Origin: Flavobacteriales bacterium
GTDB lineage: Bacteria; Bacteroidota; Bacteroidia; Flavobacteriales; BACL11
Assembly (NCBI GenBank): GCA_002730985.1
Contig: PCBP01000072.1
Location: forward strand, 1 to 25,028
DNA length: 25,028 nt
Direction: 5' to 3'
Numbering within the stretch: position 1 is the first letter of the stretch; each line of letters begins with the position of its first letter. The notes under the pieces were generated by a model. The model searched no databases and was not told the origin of the DNA. It saw only the letters and a program-made list of their open reading frames with translations. The translations under genes were made by a program, and so were the position numbers. Below are positions 1-8,154 of the stretch, piece by piece.

Positions 1-71
1 CTAGATAGTAAACCATCAGCCATTTGAGAACGACAAGAATTACCAGTACACAAAATCAGAACTTTTTTCAT
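1..71 (-). CDS. ArsC-like low-molecular-weight phosphatase/arsenate reductase, partial (N-terminus only)
   Basis: The first 23 codons on the minus strand begin MKKVLILCTGNSCRSQMADG. This is the phosphate-binding loop of the low-molecular-weight protein tyrosine phosphatase family (C-x4-5-C-R-S). The form CTGNSCRSQMA is the one seen in thioredoxin-coupled arsenate reductases, which reduce arsenate to arsenite in the cytoplasm. The loop cysteines and arginine are visible; the rest lies outside the window. The ATG is eight bases after the stop of the dockerin/FISUMP gene, so the two may share a transcript although no functional link is evident. Family membership is firm. Arsenate reductase rather than protein phosphatase is likely but cannot be proven from 23 residues. 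Confidence 0.8.
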   Translation of the reverse strand, partial: MKKVLILCTGNSCRSQMADGLLS

Positions 72-79
72 TTTATAAG

Positions 80-1840
80 TTAAAAAGCCCGAACAGCTCT
101 TATATTATCAGCAATAAACTTATGATTTTGATAATTAAGACCACTTCCATTAAATAACTTTTTCCAAGCTCTACCAGAATAATATTCAGTTGAAGACCAA
201 TAAGGGCCATTTGCAAAATTGGCTAAATTCACTCCTGAACCTATACCAATAGTTGACCACATCTCATCTAACTCCTCTTTTGAAGGAAGATACCAATCAC
301 TATAACCTCCAAGAGTTAAATTAGCACAAAGATCAGCTGCTATTCCTGAAGTCGAACATCCTAATTCTATATCAACTGTATTTTGAACTCCAGTACCAAT
401 AAGTACTCCATCTGCACCAGAAATATCAGTGCCAATACAACCCCATTCAGCACTAGATGATTGATCTGAGGGTGCAGCAACTAAACCTCCTCCATTCCCA
501 TCTAAATAAAAAATAATTCCGCCTTGATATGTATCGCCTATTCCTATACAAGAACCATCATCAGTGTTAGCTATAGGATCAAAGTTTGTAGCAGTAGAAT
601 CTGTACATCCTGAAATAAGAACTGTTATTGTTACACTATCAATACATGAAATCCCATTTTCGATTTTTATCAACCAGAATGTAGTTGTTTGATTTGGAGA
701 AACCGTAATGGATGAAGTAGTATCACCTGTAGACCAAAGAAATTTAGGTAAAGATCTAACACATCTCACAGAAACAGCACTTGCCTTATTCTGAACCGTA
801 CCAGAAAGTTGAGCTAACTGACTGTGTAAATTAATTGAATATCCATATACAGAATCATTTGGCCATCCATTGTTTACTGGATCGGAAGACCAGTACATTC
901 CTTGTCGATTTGGCACATTTACTATACAATCTCCACTACAATTTGAGTTAGAATACCCAATTCCAATATTATAAAAATTACCATTATCTGCTCTATAGCC
1001 TCCTGGAAGACCTGTAAAGCCACTTGAATTTGTTGCTCCAACATTTGGATATGGCCAATTACTATATCCTGATTCTTTTAAAGCACCCCCTGCAGTTGTT
1101 GGATCTTGTGAAAAGTTTATCAAAGTATCAATATCCGATTTTGTAGGGATTCGCCAATTAATTGGACACAAATTTCTAGAACCAGAAACGGTATACCAAT
1201 TATATAATTTTCCATACGCAGCATTATTACCAATACTATTACCCCAGTAACACCAAGCTTCAGTAGTTAAACTTTGCCAAATAGTTCCATCAGTTACGTT
1301 AGGAATCAAATCTCCATTTGAGAACCTTGTTGTTTTTAAATTCTCTATAGTCCATTCTTGGTTATTTATAGCAACTGAAGGATAAAAGTTACTATCAATA
1401 TCATAAACACCAATGCCTGATGTAAATAAATTAATATCAAATAAATTAATAGAATCATTAATGTTAATAACTGTATCATTTTGTAATAATGAATCTACAC
1501 AAGAAAAACACTCTCCATTATCTACTGTAGCTAAAGAGTCATAATTTAGTGCTGTTGAATCTGTACATCCTACTAGAGTCGATGTTACTTCTAACCAATT
1601 ATTTATCACTAAAGTTAAATCATCAAGATTAACAAACCCATCTTCACTACCAACAACATCTCCATTATTACCAACTGCAGTAACTTGTAACCAATTATTA
1701 ATTACCAGTGTTAAATCTGATAAATTAACAATGCCATCACAATTAGCATCTCCTAATTGAGAACACGGATTACTACTGAATGCTGAAAATATAATTAGAC
1801 AAAGGAAAAGCGCACTAATTAGTAAGAAATTCCTAAGCAT
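80..1840 (-). CDS. Secreted multidomain protein: dockerin-like repeats, FISUMP domain, GCTD repeats, DUF1566
   Basis: This 586-residue exported protein begins with a hydrophobic signal sequence (about residues 1-22). Two tandem dockerin type I-like calcium loops follow (about 30-55 and 59-85; GDANCDGIVNLSDL in the first), both ending in LTLVINNWL. Next come a short GCTDSTA cysteine motif (91-112), a FISUMP (Fibrobacter succinogenes major paralogous) domain (about 147-363) with motifs such as NGDLIP, YGKLYNWYTV and GYRADNG, a WSTGDTTSSITVSP beta-sandwich linker (about 369-408), a second GCTDSTA motif (411-431) and a C-terminal DUF1566 domain (about 435-586) with YLPSKEELDEMW and PYWSSTEY. I see no type IX secretion sorting domain at the end. 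The gene starts 11 bases after the collar-domain gene, so they are probably co-transcribed. A surface or secreted binding role is inferred; the ligand is unknown. Confidence 0.85.
   Translation of the reverse strand: MLRNFLLISALFLCLIIFSAFSSNPCSQLGDANCDGIVNLSDLTLVINNWLQVTAVGNNGDVVGSEDGFVNLDDLTLVINNWLEVTSTLVGCTDSTALNYDSLATVDNGECFSCVDSLLQNDTVININDSINLFDINLFTSGIGVYDIDSNFYPSVAINNQEWTIENLKTTRFSNGDLIPNVTDGTIWQSLTTEAWCYWGNSIGNNAAYGKLYNWYTVSGSRNLCPINWRIPTKSDIDTLINFSQDPTTAGGALKESGYSNWPYPNVGATNSSGFTGLPGGYRADNGNFYNIGIGYSNSNCSGDCIVNVPNRQGMYWSSDPVNNGWPNDSVYGYSINLHSQLAQLSGTVQNKASAVSVRCVRSLPKFLWSTGDTTSSITVSPNQTTTFWLIKIENGISCIDSVTITVLISGCTDSTATNFDPIANTDDGSCIGIGDTYQGGIIFYLDGNGGGLVAAPSDQSSSAEWGCIGTDISGADGVLIGTGVQNTVDIELGCSTSGIAADLCANLTLGGYSDWYLPSKEELDEMWSTIGIGSGVNLANFANGPYWSSTEYYSGRAWKKLFNGSGLNYQNHKFIADNIRAVRAF
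1583..1729 (-). repeat. Tandem dockerin-like coding repeat
   Basis: Two units inside the dockerin/FISUMP gene (1679-1729 and 1583-1633) encode VNLSDLTLVINNWLQVT and VNLDDLTLVINNWLEVT, which differ at only two residues. They form the helix after each calcium-loop motif. The DNA copies have diverged, so this is an established internal duplication rather than a recent slippage event. Confidence 0.75.
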
Positions 1841-1851
1841 TTACTGGGAAT

Positions 1852-2535
1852 TTATAGCTTCATAATATAAGCCATGACATAATAGGATGATTTCTTAGCA
1901 GAAATAGTTTCAGAATTAGAAGTCCATTTACCAAACTTATTTGGATCTGGATATTTGCAATCACCAGCTCCATAGCCTACAATAAATTTTCCCGATAAAT
2001 CAGGGGTTCCTTGTGTTCCATCACACAAAGAAAATCCTTCAGGAATTGTATTAATATCTCCTGCCCAGAAAATAATTGCTCCAACAGGAAGTCCAGTCCC
2101 ATTTTCCCCTCCTACACTTCTTGTAGCAGAATTTCCAGCTTGCAAAGCATAAGGCACACTCATAAATGCTGTTGTTCCCATGTCTACATATCCACTACCA
2201 TAATCTACTTCTACTCTTAGGAAATGATTAGAGGATCCCCAATCAACTAAATCAAATGTTGATGAAGAACCAACAGAAGTTGATCGACCTTGACCTATAA
2301 TAGCTGTAAATAAACCATAAGAATTAGTAATATCTTGATGAGTTTCTTGCCAACTTATATTTCCACTAGATATATCTGATATTATAGAGAGTCTTATATC
2401 TAGAGGATGATTCGTCAATTCATCACCAGTAGCATCTCTTGCTACAGCTTGATAATTAATACCCTGAGGTACACTTTGAGCAAAAGTGATTGCAAAAAAT
2501 AGTATTCCTAATAATGTTAGTGACGTTTTTCGCAT
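1852..2535 (-). CDS. Secreted protein with phage tail-collar-like C-terminal domain
   Basis: This 227-residue protein has a clear signal peptide (about 1-20, ending AITFAQ). The PQGINYQAVARDATG motif (about 23-37) is common near the N-terminus of Bacteroidota exported proteins. A beta-rich middle region precedes VPYALQAGNSA (127-137). The last third, from about 150, matches the phage tail collar pattern GAIIFWAG..IPEGF.LCDG..GTPDL.GKFIVGYG and ends in YYVMAYIMKL, as tail-fibre tips often do. The collar fold in tail fibres supports trimeric receptor-binding tips. Here no other phage gene is nearby, so a cellular surface or adhesin-like use is inferred. It is the first gene of a minus-strand set followed by the dockerin/FISUMP gene 11 bases later. 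Domain call good; function unknown. Confidence 0.8.
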   Translation of the reverse strand: MRKTSLTLLGILFFAITFAQSVPQGINYQAVARDATGDELTNHPLDIRLSIISDISSGNISWQETHQDITNSYGLFTAIIGQGRSTSVGSSSTFDLVDWGSSNHFLRVEVDYGSGYVDMGTTAFMSVPYALQAGNSATRSVGGENGTGLPVGAIIFWAGDINTIPEGFSLCDGTQGTPDLSGKFIVGYGAGDCKYPDPNKFGKWTSNSETISAKKSSYYVMAYIMKL

Positions 2536-2623
2536 AATTTAGTTCTTATTTATTAAAATATATGTATCGTAATGAAGCATGCTAAACTAATAAAAAATAT
2601 CAAAAAAAACCTGCTCCAGAGGG

Positions 2624-2631
2624 CAAACATA
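2624..2631 (-). promoter_or_regulatory. Candidate -7 box (TATGTTTG) for the collar/FISUMP/arsC set
   Basis: On the minus strand this reads TATGTTTG, an exact TAnnTTTG Bacteroidota -7 element, and would give a leader of about 80 bases. I found no good -33 TTG at the expected 19-21 base spacing, so the call rests on the -7 box alone. Confidence 0.4.
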
Positions 2632-2671
2632 ATAACTACTAATTTTTAGAGTTATTTACACAACATAATTC

Positions 2672-2679
2672 TATTTTTG
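2672..2679 (+). promoter_or_regulatory. Candidate -7 box (TATTTTTG) for the TonB receptor
   Basis: The sequence is an exact TAnnTTTG match ending six bases before the ATG at 2686. If used, transcription would begin only a few bases before the start codon, giving an almost leaderless mRNA. No convincing -33 TTG is seen. Confidence 0.35.
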
Positions 2680-2685
2680 CAATCA

Positions 2686-5130
2686 ATGAACAAAGGGCTT
2701 TTAATTATATTATGCTTATTAATCTCTATTTTAGGGCATAGCCAAAGTATTAATGGATATATTACTGATGAGCACAACAAAAGTCTACCAGCTGTAAATA
2801 TCTCAATATTAAACCAAAGTAGTGGCGTCTCTTCTAATTTGAATGGAGAATACAATCTAGAAATCCCTCCAAATAGATCTGTAGTAATTATTTATAGCTT
2901 TATTGGATTTCAAACAGAAAAGATAAGAGTTCCGATGCTTAAAAAAGGACAAAAATATACTCTAAATATTGAATTGAAAAAATCTTCTAAGCTACTTGAG
3001 GATGTAATAATAACTGACCAAAAAAGCAGGAAAGAGAGTTTTAGTAGAATAAAGCCTAAGCACGTAAGTGTCTTACCAGGAAATAGTGGAGGTATTGAGG
3101 CTATACTTAAAACCCTACCTGGGGTTAGCTCAGCAAATGAACTTAGCTCACAATATTCAGTTAGAGGAGGTAATTTTGATGAAAACTTAGTTTATGTTAA
3201 TGGCATTGAGATTTATCGTCCATTTCTAGTGCGATCAGGACAACAGGAAGGATTAAGTTTTATAAATACAGATATGGTAGGCAGTATATTATTCTCAGCT
3301 GGAGGTTTTGATGCAAAATATGGAGATAAAATGTCATCTGTACTAGATATTACTTACAAAAGACCAAGAGAAAATGCTGCAAGTTTACAATTAAGTCTAC
3401 TAGGTGGTTCTACACATTTTGAAGGCATAACTAAAAATGGCCGACTTTCCTATCTAATAGGTTTAAGACATAAAACAAGTCAATATTTACTTAACTCATT
3501 AGATACCGAAGCAGACTACATACCTAAATTTTCTGACATTCAGGCATTTATAAATTATGAATTAAATACTAATTGGCAAATTAATTTTCTTGGAAATATC
3601 AGTTCGAACGAATATAAGATGATTCCAAAAAATAGAGATACAGAATTTGGAACCATAAATGAAGCCTTAAAACTTACTATATATTTTGAAGGACAAGAAG
3701 TAGATAGATACGAGACTTATTTTGGAGCCCTTAGTACTAGTTATCAACCAAGCACTGAATTACAATTGCAATTTACAGCCTCCGCATTTAGAACATTTGA
3801 AGAAGAAAATTTTGATATCCTAGGGGAATATTGGCTTTATCAGTTAGACAATAATCTAGGTTCAGATGATTTTGGGGATATAGCCTTTGACCGGGGTGTA
3901 GGGAAATACATCAAGCACGCCAGAAATAACTTAAATGCAACGGTAACTAATTTTACACACAAAGGCGATTATAACAATAATGCATTAAAATTTGATTGGG
4001 GGATAAGAGTGCAAAAAGAAGAAATTGAGGATGAAATATCAGAATGGAATTTGATTGATTCTGCATTTTTTAATTTTCCTCATCCCGATGACAACATTGG
4101 TGGCAATGGTGATCCAAATCAACAAATTGTTATGAATGAACTTTTAAAAACCCAAATCAATCTATCTTCCTATAGGAATTCAGGATATATGCAAGTCTCT
4201 AAAGATATAGGAAACCTTACAATTAATGGAGGTACTAGAGGAAGCTATTGGTCTTATAACGAAGAAGTACTAATGAGTCCAAGAATATCCTTAGCGTATG
4301 CCCCAATTTGGGAAAATGATATTGTTTTACGTGCTGCAAGTGGTATCTACTATCAATCCCCATTCTACAAAGAATTGAGAACACCTTCAGGAACGCTAAA
4401 TCAGAGTGTAAAAGCCCAAAAATCTACTCACTATGTATTAGGTGCCGATTATCTATTTTACAGCTGGGGAAGGCCATTTAAATGGGTCACCGAATTATAT
4501 TATAAGGATTTAGAGAATCTCATACCTTATAAAGTAGATAATGTCCGTATCCAGTACTTATCCGATGATCTGTCAAATGGCTATGCTAGTGGTATTGACA
4601 TGAAAATAAATGGAGAGTTTGTAAGTGGTGTAGAAAGCTGGGCAAGTTTATCAGTTATGAAAACAGAAGAAGATATTATAGGTGATTTCATCACCAATGA
4701 TGATGGCAGTACGACTGAAGCTGGATATATACCAAGACCTACTGATCAAAGAGTCAATTTTTCTATGTTCTTTCAAGATTACATTCCAGGTAATCCAAAT
4801 TATAAAATGCACTTAAATCTGTTGTACGGAACCGGACTTTCATTTGGACCACCAAAAGGAGAAAAATATGAGGACATTCTAAGAATACCTGATTACAGAA
4901 GAGTAGATATTGGCTTCTCTGCTGTAATAAAGGCAGAAAATAAAAGAAGTAAACTAAAGTGGCTAAATGCTTTTAATAGTATTTGGCTTAGTGCAGAAGT
5001 ATTCAATCTATTAGATATTAATAATACGGTCTCTTATCTATGGGTGGCTGATATCTCTGGAAGACAATATGCCGTTCCAAATTACCTGACCTCTAGACAG
5101 ATTAACACCAAGCTAATACTTACTTTTTGA
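2686..5130 (+). CDS. TonB-dependent outer-membrane receptor with CarboxypepD_reg-like N-terminal domain
   Basis: This 814-residue outer-membrane receptor would import a siderophore, vitamin, oligosaccharide or peptide with energy from TonB. It has a signal peptide (about 1-20, ending ILGHSQ) and a carboxypeptidase-regulatory-like beta domain (about 21-100, with INGYITDEHNKSLPAVNI and LNGEYNLEI). The plug domain spans about 120-220 (LKTLPGVSSANELSSQYSVR, GGNFDENLVYVNGIEIY), followed by a long 22-strand-type barrel with a terminal phenylalanine. No SusD-like partner is adjacent, so this is not a SusCD pair. The ATG at 2686 is preferred over an in-frame TTG at 2677 because the signal peptide begins cleanly there. 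Substrate cannot be told from the sequence; the gene stands alone between oppositely oriented units. Confidence 0.9.
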   Translation: MNKGLLIILCLLISILGHSQSINGYITDEHNKSLPAVNISILNQSSGVSSNLNGEYNLEIPPNRSVVIIYSFIGFQTEKIRVPMLKKGQKYTLNIELKKSSKLLEDVIITDQKSRKESFSRIKPKHVSVLPGNSGGIEAILKTLPGVSSANELSSQYSVRGGNFDENLVYVNGIEIYRPFLVRSGQQEGLSFINTDMVGSILFSAGGFDAKYGDKMSSVLDITYKRPRENAASLQLSLLGGSTHFEGITKNGRLSYLIGLRHKTSQYLLNSLDTEADYIPKFSDIQAFINYELNTNWQINFLGNISSNEYKMIPKNRDTEFGTINEALKLTIYFEGQEVDRYETYFGALSTSYQPSTELQLQFTASAFRTFEEENFDILGEYWLYQLDNNLGSDDFGDIAFDRGVGKYIKHARNNLNATVTNFTHKGDYNNNALKFDWGIRVQKEEIEDEISEWNLIDSAFFNFPHPDDNIGGNGDPNQQIVMNELLKTQINLSSYRNSGYMQVSKDIGNLTINGGTRGSYWSYNEEVLMSPRISLAYAPIWENDIVLRAASGIYYQSPFYKELRTPSGTLNQSVKAQKSTHYVLGADYLFYSWGRPFKWVTELYYKDLENLIPYKVDNVRIQYLSDDLSNGYASGIDMKINGEFVSGVESWASLSVMKTEEDIIGDFITNDDGSTTEAGYIPRPTDQRVNFSMFFQDYIPGNPNYKMHLNLLYGTGLSFGPPKGEKYEDILRIPDYRRVDIGFSAVIKAENKRSKLKWLNAFNSIWLSAEVFNLLDINNTVSYLWVADISGRQYAVPNYLTSRQINTKLILTF

Positions 5131-5165
5131 TAGTTGAATTTAAATTCTATAACCTAAATTCTTGC

Positions 5166-7415
5166 CTATTTATTCAATTTCCCCGCTAACGAATTATTAT
5201 AAATTTCTTTATATTCATCAATCTTTCCAAAATCTTTGTTGTCAATAGCGATTCTACCTTTAGTAACATGACCTAATAATATAAATGGAGTCTTGCAGTC
5301 ATTTAATACATCTAAGAATGCATCTTCACCAGTCTCAGTTACCGATACCACCACCCTAGATGGGGCTTCTCCAAATAAGAAAGCATCTTCTCTTACTTCT
5401 GAAGAACTTACAATCTCAAAACCTAAATCATTTGTAAATGAGCTTTCTAATAATGATATAAACAACCCTCCATCAGCAACATCATGTGCTGATTCAATAA
5501 CTCCTGCTCTAATTAACTTTGTAATTGTTTGTTGCGCATCATATTCAGCATCTAAATCAAACTTAGGAACTGAAGACTCTTTCACGCCGTGGTAAGAGGC
5601 TAAATATTCTGAGCTAGAGATATCATTTTGGCTCTTCCCAATCATATAAATTAAATCTGACTTTCCTTTAAATGCTAATGAGGTTATGTGTTTTTTATTT
5701 TCAATAATACCTAACATACCAATAGTAGGAGTTGGAAAGACAGGAACCTCTACACCATCAGCTGCCGATTGATTATAGAATGAAACATTACCACCAGTAA
5801 CTGGGGTGCTAAACTTTTTACAAGCTTTACTCATCCCTTTAACAGCCCCAACAAACTGCCAATACACTTCTGGGTTATAAGGGTTTCCAAAATTTAAACA
5901 ATTAGTAATAGCCAATGGAATCCCTCCTGAACAAACAATATTACGTGCAGACTCTGCTACTGCCATTGCACAACCCTCCTCTGGATCAGCATTAACCATC
6001 CTTGCATTACAATCAACAGTCATTGCAAGAGCCTTATTGGTTTCTTTTAAGTTAACGATTCCAGCATCTGTAGGATAATTAGTACTCATGTTGATTGTTC
6101 CAACCATAGAATCATACTGCTCATACACCCATCTCTTTGATGCAATATTTTCATGACCAGTTATAAACTTAGCTACCGCGACCAAATCTATAGGCTGTTC
6201 AATGCTATCAATATTAAAATTTTTCCATTCTTGATGATAAGCAGGCTCACTCCATTCTCTGTTATAAACCGGCGCTCCTCCTCCTAATACTAAATCATGA
6301 CAGGGTACATCACCAACTAACTCACCATGCATAAAGTACCTTACTCTGTCCCCTTTAGTGACCACTCCTATTTCTTCACAAGATAGATCCCATTTATCAA
6401 AAATAGCATTTACAATATCTTCTTTACCTTTATGCACAACAACTAGCATTCTTTCTTGTGATTCTGACAATAAAATTTCCCAATCCTTCATGCCTGCTTG
6501 TCTAGTTGGGACTTTATCAAGCCATAAATCCATGCCATGTTCCCCTGCGGCCGACATTTCATTAGATGAGCAGGTAATACCTGCAGCTCCCATATCTTGC
6601 ATTCCAACTACTGCATCAGTCATTCCTAGCTCTAGAGTAGCTTCTAACAATAATTTTTCTTGGAAAGGATCTCCAACTTGTACTGCTGGGAGGTCATTTA
6701 CTGAATCTTCAGATATATCTTTTGATGCAAATGAGGCGCCATGGATTCCATCTTTACCAGTTCTTGACCCTACTATAAAAACAGGATTTCCTACTCCTGA
6801 TGAAGTCGCTGAAATCATATTTCCTTTTTTCATAATGCCTGCTGAGAAAGCATTTACTAAAGGATTCGTATTATAACAATCATCAAAAAAAACCTCGCCA
6901 CCAACAATGGGAATTCCAAATGCATTACCATAATCACCAATGCCTTTAGTTACACCCTTAACTAACCATTTTGTTTTCTCCAGATTAATATTACCAAATC
7001 TCAATGAATTAAGTTGTGCTACAGGCCTGGCTCCCATTGTGAAAATATCTCTATTAATACCTCCAACACCTGTAGCTGCCCCTTGATAAGGTTCTAATGC
7101 TGAAGGGTGATTGTGAGATTCTATCTTAAAACAACAAGCTAAACCATCTCCAATATCAACAAGACCTGCATTCTCTTGTCCTGCTTCAACTAACATGTGA
7201 GGACCTTCCTTAGGCAAAGTCTTTAACCAAACAATAGAATTTTTATACGAACAATGCTCTGACCACATTACACCAAAAACACTTAACTCAGTAAAGTTAG
7301 GTGTTCTTCCTAAAATATCTTTTATCTTATTGAATTCTTCTGGCCTCAAACCCATCTCTTGGGCTTGTTCAAGAGTGGCTAAAGTGAGTGTTGCTTGTGA
7401 TGACATATTATTCAT
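5166..7415 (-). CDS. purL: Phosphoribosylformylglycinamidine synthase subunit PurL (small form)
   Basis: PurL converts formylglycinamide ribonucleotide, ATP and ammonia to formylglycinamidine ribonucleotide in purine synthesis in the cytoplasm. At 749 residues it is the short Bacillus-type subunit, which normally works with separate PurQ and PurS proteins; no glutaminase domain is present and neither partner is in this window. Supporting motifs are GVMWSEHCSYKNS (48-60), ESHNHPSALEPYQGAATGVG, VGGEVFFDDCYNTNPLVNAF, GMQDMGAAGITCSSNEMSA and DPEEGCAMAVAESARN, covering both AIRS-like halves. Either ATG at 7415 or the one three codons later could be used. The gene is convergent with the TonB receptor, 35 bases apart, and has its own promoter-like sequence upstream. 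Confidence 0.97.
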   Translation of the reverse strand: MNNMSSQATLTLATLEQAQEMGLRPEEFNKIKDILGRTPNFTELSVFGVMWSEHCSYKNSIVWLKTLPKEGPHMLVEAGQENAGLVDIGDGLACCFKIESHNHPSALEPYQGAATGVGGINRDIFTMGARPVAQLNSLRFGNINLEKTKWLVKGVTKGIGDYGNAFGIPIVGGEVFFDDCYNTNPLVNAFSAGIMKKGNMISATSSGVGNPVFIVGSRTGKDGIHGASFASKDISEDSVNDLPAVQVGDPFQEKLLLEATLELGMTDAVVGMQDMGAAGITCSSNEMSAAGEHGMDLWLDKVPTRQAGMKDWEILLSESQERMLVVVHKGKEDIVNAIFDKWDLSCEEIGVVTKGDRVRYFMHGELVGDVPCHDLVLGGGAPVYNREWSEPAYHQEWKNFNIDSIEQPIDLVAVAKFITGHENIASKRWVYEQYDSMVGTINMSTNYPTDAGIVNLKETNKALAMTVDCNARMVNADPEEGCAMAVAESARNIVCSGGIPLAITNCLNFGNPYNPEVYWQFVGAVKGMSKACKKFSTPVTGGNVSFYNQSAADGVEVPVFPTPTIGMLGIIENKKHITSLAFKGKSDLIYMIGKSQNDISSSEYLASYHGVKESSVPKFDLDAEYDAQQTITKLIRAGVIESAHDVADGGLFISLLESSFTNDLGFEIVSSSEVREDAFLFGEAPSRVVVSVTETGEDAFLDVLNDCKTPFILLGHVTKGRIAIDNKDFGKIDEYKEIYNNSLAGKLNK

Positions 7416-7427
7416 TTATTTTAGATG

Positions 7428-7458
7428 TAAAAATAGTCTTTTAAAAAGCAAAACAATT
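7428..7458 (-). promoter_or_regulatory. Candidate purL promoter
   Basis: On the minus strand a TTG (7456-7458) is followed after 20 bases by TATTTTTA (7428-7435), one mismatch from the Bacteroidota -7 consensus TAnnTTTG, with the start codon 12 bases further on. It lies just after the terminator hairpin of the preceding gene, which fits purL being transcribed separately. Confidence 0.4.
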
Positions 7459-7464
7459 GTCAAA

Positions 7465-7490
7465 AAAAGAATAAGTTTATTCTTTTTTAA
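7465..7490 (-). terminator. Hairpin terminator downstream of the acyltransferase gene
   Basis: A perfect inverted repeat has 12-base arms (AAAAAAGAATAA and TTATTCTTTTTT) around a two-base centre. On the minus strand, just 20 bases after the acyltransferase stop, it gives a stem followed by a U-run. The stem is AT-rich with one GC pair per arm, so it is a modest terminator; it would also read in the other direction. Confidence 0.6.
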
Positions 7491-7510
7491 CATTTTTTCA
7501 AGATATTATA

Positions 7511-8065
7511 TTATATAATTCTAGGATTGTAATTCTTAGGTATTTTTCCTTTAATATCTTTAAACTGATTTTGAATAAAACTCATGTCCTTATCAATATC
7601 ACCAGTAGTAGTAAGTGAATTAATGATCCCTATCTTTCTATTATCAAAATCCATAGCTAAAAGTAAGATAGGAACCTTTGCTTTATGAGCAATATAATAA
7701 AAACCTGTTTTCCATTTTTTCACCCTTGATCTTGTTCCCTCTGGAGCAATCCCTAATATAAATCTATCAGAACTATTAAACCTTTTTACAATCTGATCAA
7801 CTAAATCATTCTTTGAATCACGATAAACAGGTATGCCCCCATTCCATCTAAATAAAGTTCCAATAACTGGAACAAAATACGAACTCTTAATAAGATATTT
7901 AGCTTGAATTCCACTAATATAGCCATAACAACTGCCTATGAAAAAATCCCAATTAGAGGTATGTGGTGCAGCTATAACTATGCATTTTTTAGGGTAATCA
8001 AAAGTGCCTATTGATTCCCAACCAATCAGCCAAAAGATAATTCTTGAGAAAATTTTCCTCATCAT
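7511..8065 (-). CDS. PlsC-family 1-acylglycerol-3-phosphate acyltransferase-like protein
   Basis: This 184-residue membrane-associated acyltransferase carries the two catalytic blocks of the PlsC superfamily: HTSNWD (residues 35-40, the HX4D motif) and APEGTRS (107-113), which binds the glycerol-phosphate acceptor. A short hydrophobic segment near the N-terminus (about 6-20) and the LFRWNGGIPVYRD block agree with the family. Such enzymes move an acyl chain to lysophosphatidate or a related lysolipid, or to an aminolipid (OlsA-type). The exact acceptor is not resolvable here. It is a little short compared with housekeeping PlsC (about 240 residues), so it is more likely an accessory member. 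A hairpin follows its stop. It is divergent from the 8155 gene. Confidence 0.85.
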   Translation of the reverse strand: MMRKIFSRIIFWLIGWESIGTFDYPKKCIVIAAPHTSNWDFFIGSCYGYISGIQAKYLIKSSYFVPVIGTLFRWNGGIPVYRDSKNDLVDQIVKRFNSSDRFILGIAPEGTRSRVKKWKTGFYYIAHKAKVPILLLAMDFDNRKIGIINSLTTTGDIDKDMSFIQNQFKDIKGKIPKNYNPRII

Positions 8066-8125
8066 TTAATTTTTTAACAAAGAAACAATTTTAATAAGCA
8101 TCAGTGTATATATAAGTAAAAATTA

Positions 8126-8133
8126 TAAATTTG
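8126..8133 (+). promoter_or_regulatory. Candidate -7 box (TAAATTTG) for the 8155-11829 operon
   Basis: An exact TAnnTTTG box lies 21 bases before the ATG at 8155, in the intergenic space between divergent genes. It would give a leader of about 19 bases. The -33 region is not recognisable. Confidence 0.5.
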
Positions 8134-8154
8134 CCACACTAAACAACTTAGAAC

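Noticed and set aside
1852..2535. Prophage tail-fibre gene
   Set aside because: The collar-like domain is in a protein with a signal peptide and a Bacteroidota secreted motif, and no other phage structural, integrase or lysis gene is in the window.
5136..5147. Perfect palindrome GAATTTAAATTC between the convergent TonB receptor and purL genes
   Set aside because: The stem is short, AT-rich, has no loop and no following T-run, so it is too weak to call a terminator.
6358..6876. 172-codon open frame on the plus strand within purL
   Set aside because: It is antisense to a highly conserved part of purL, and its translation shows no domain or natural start context.
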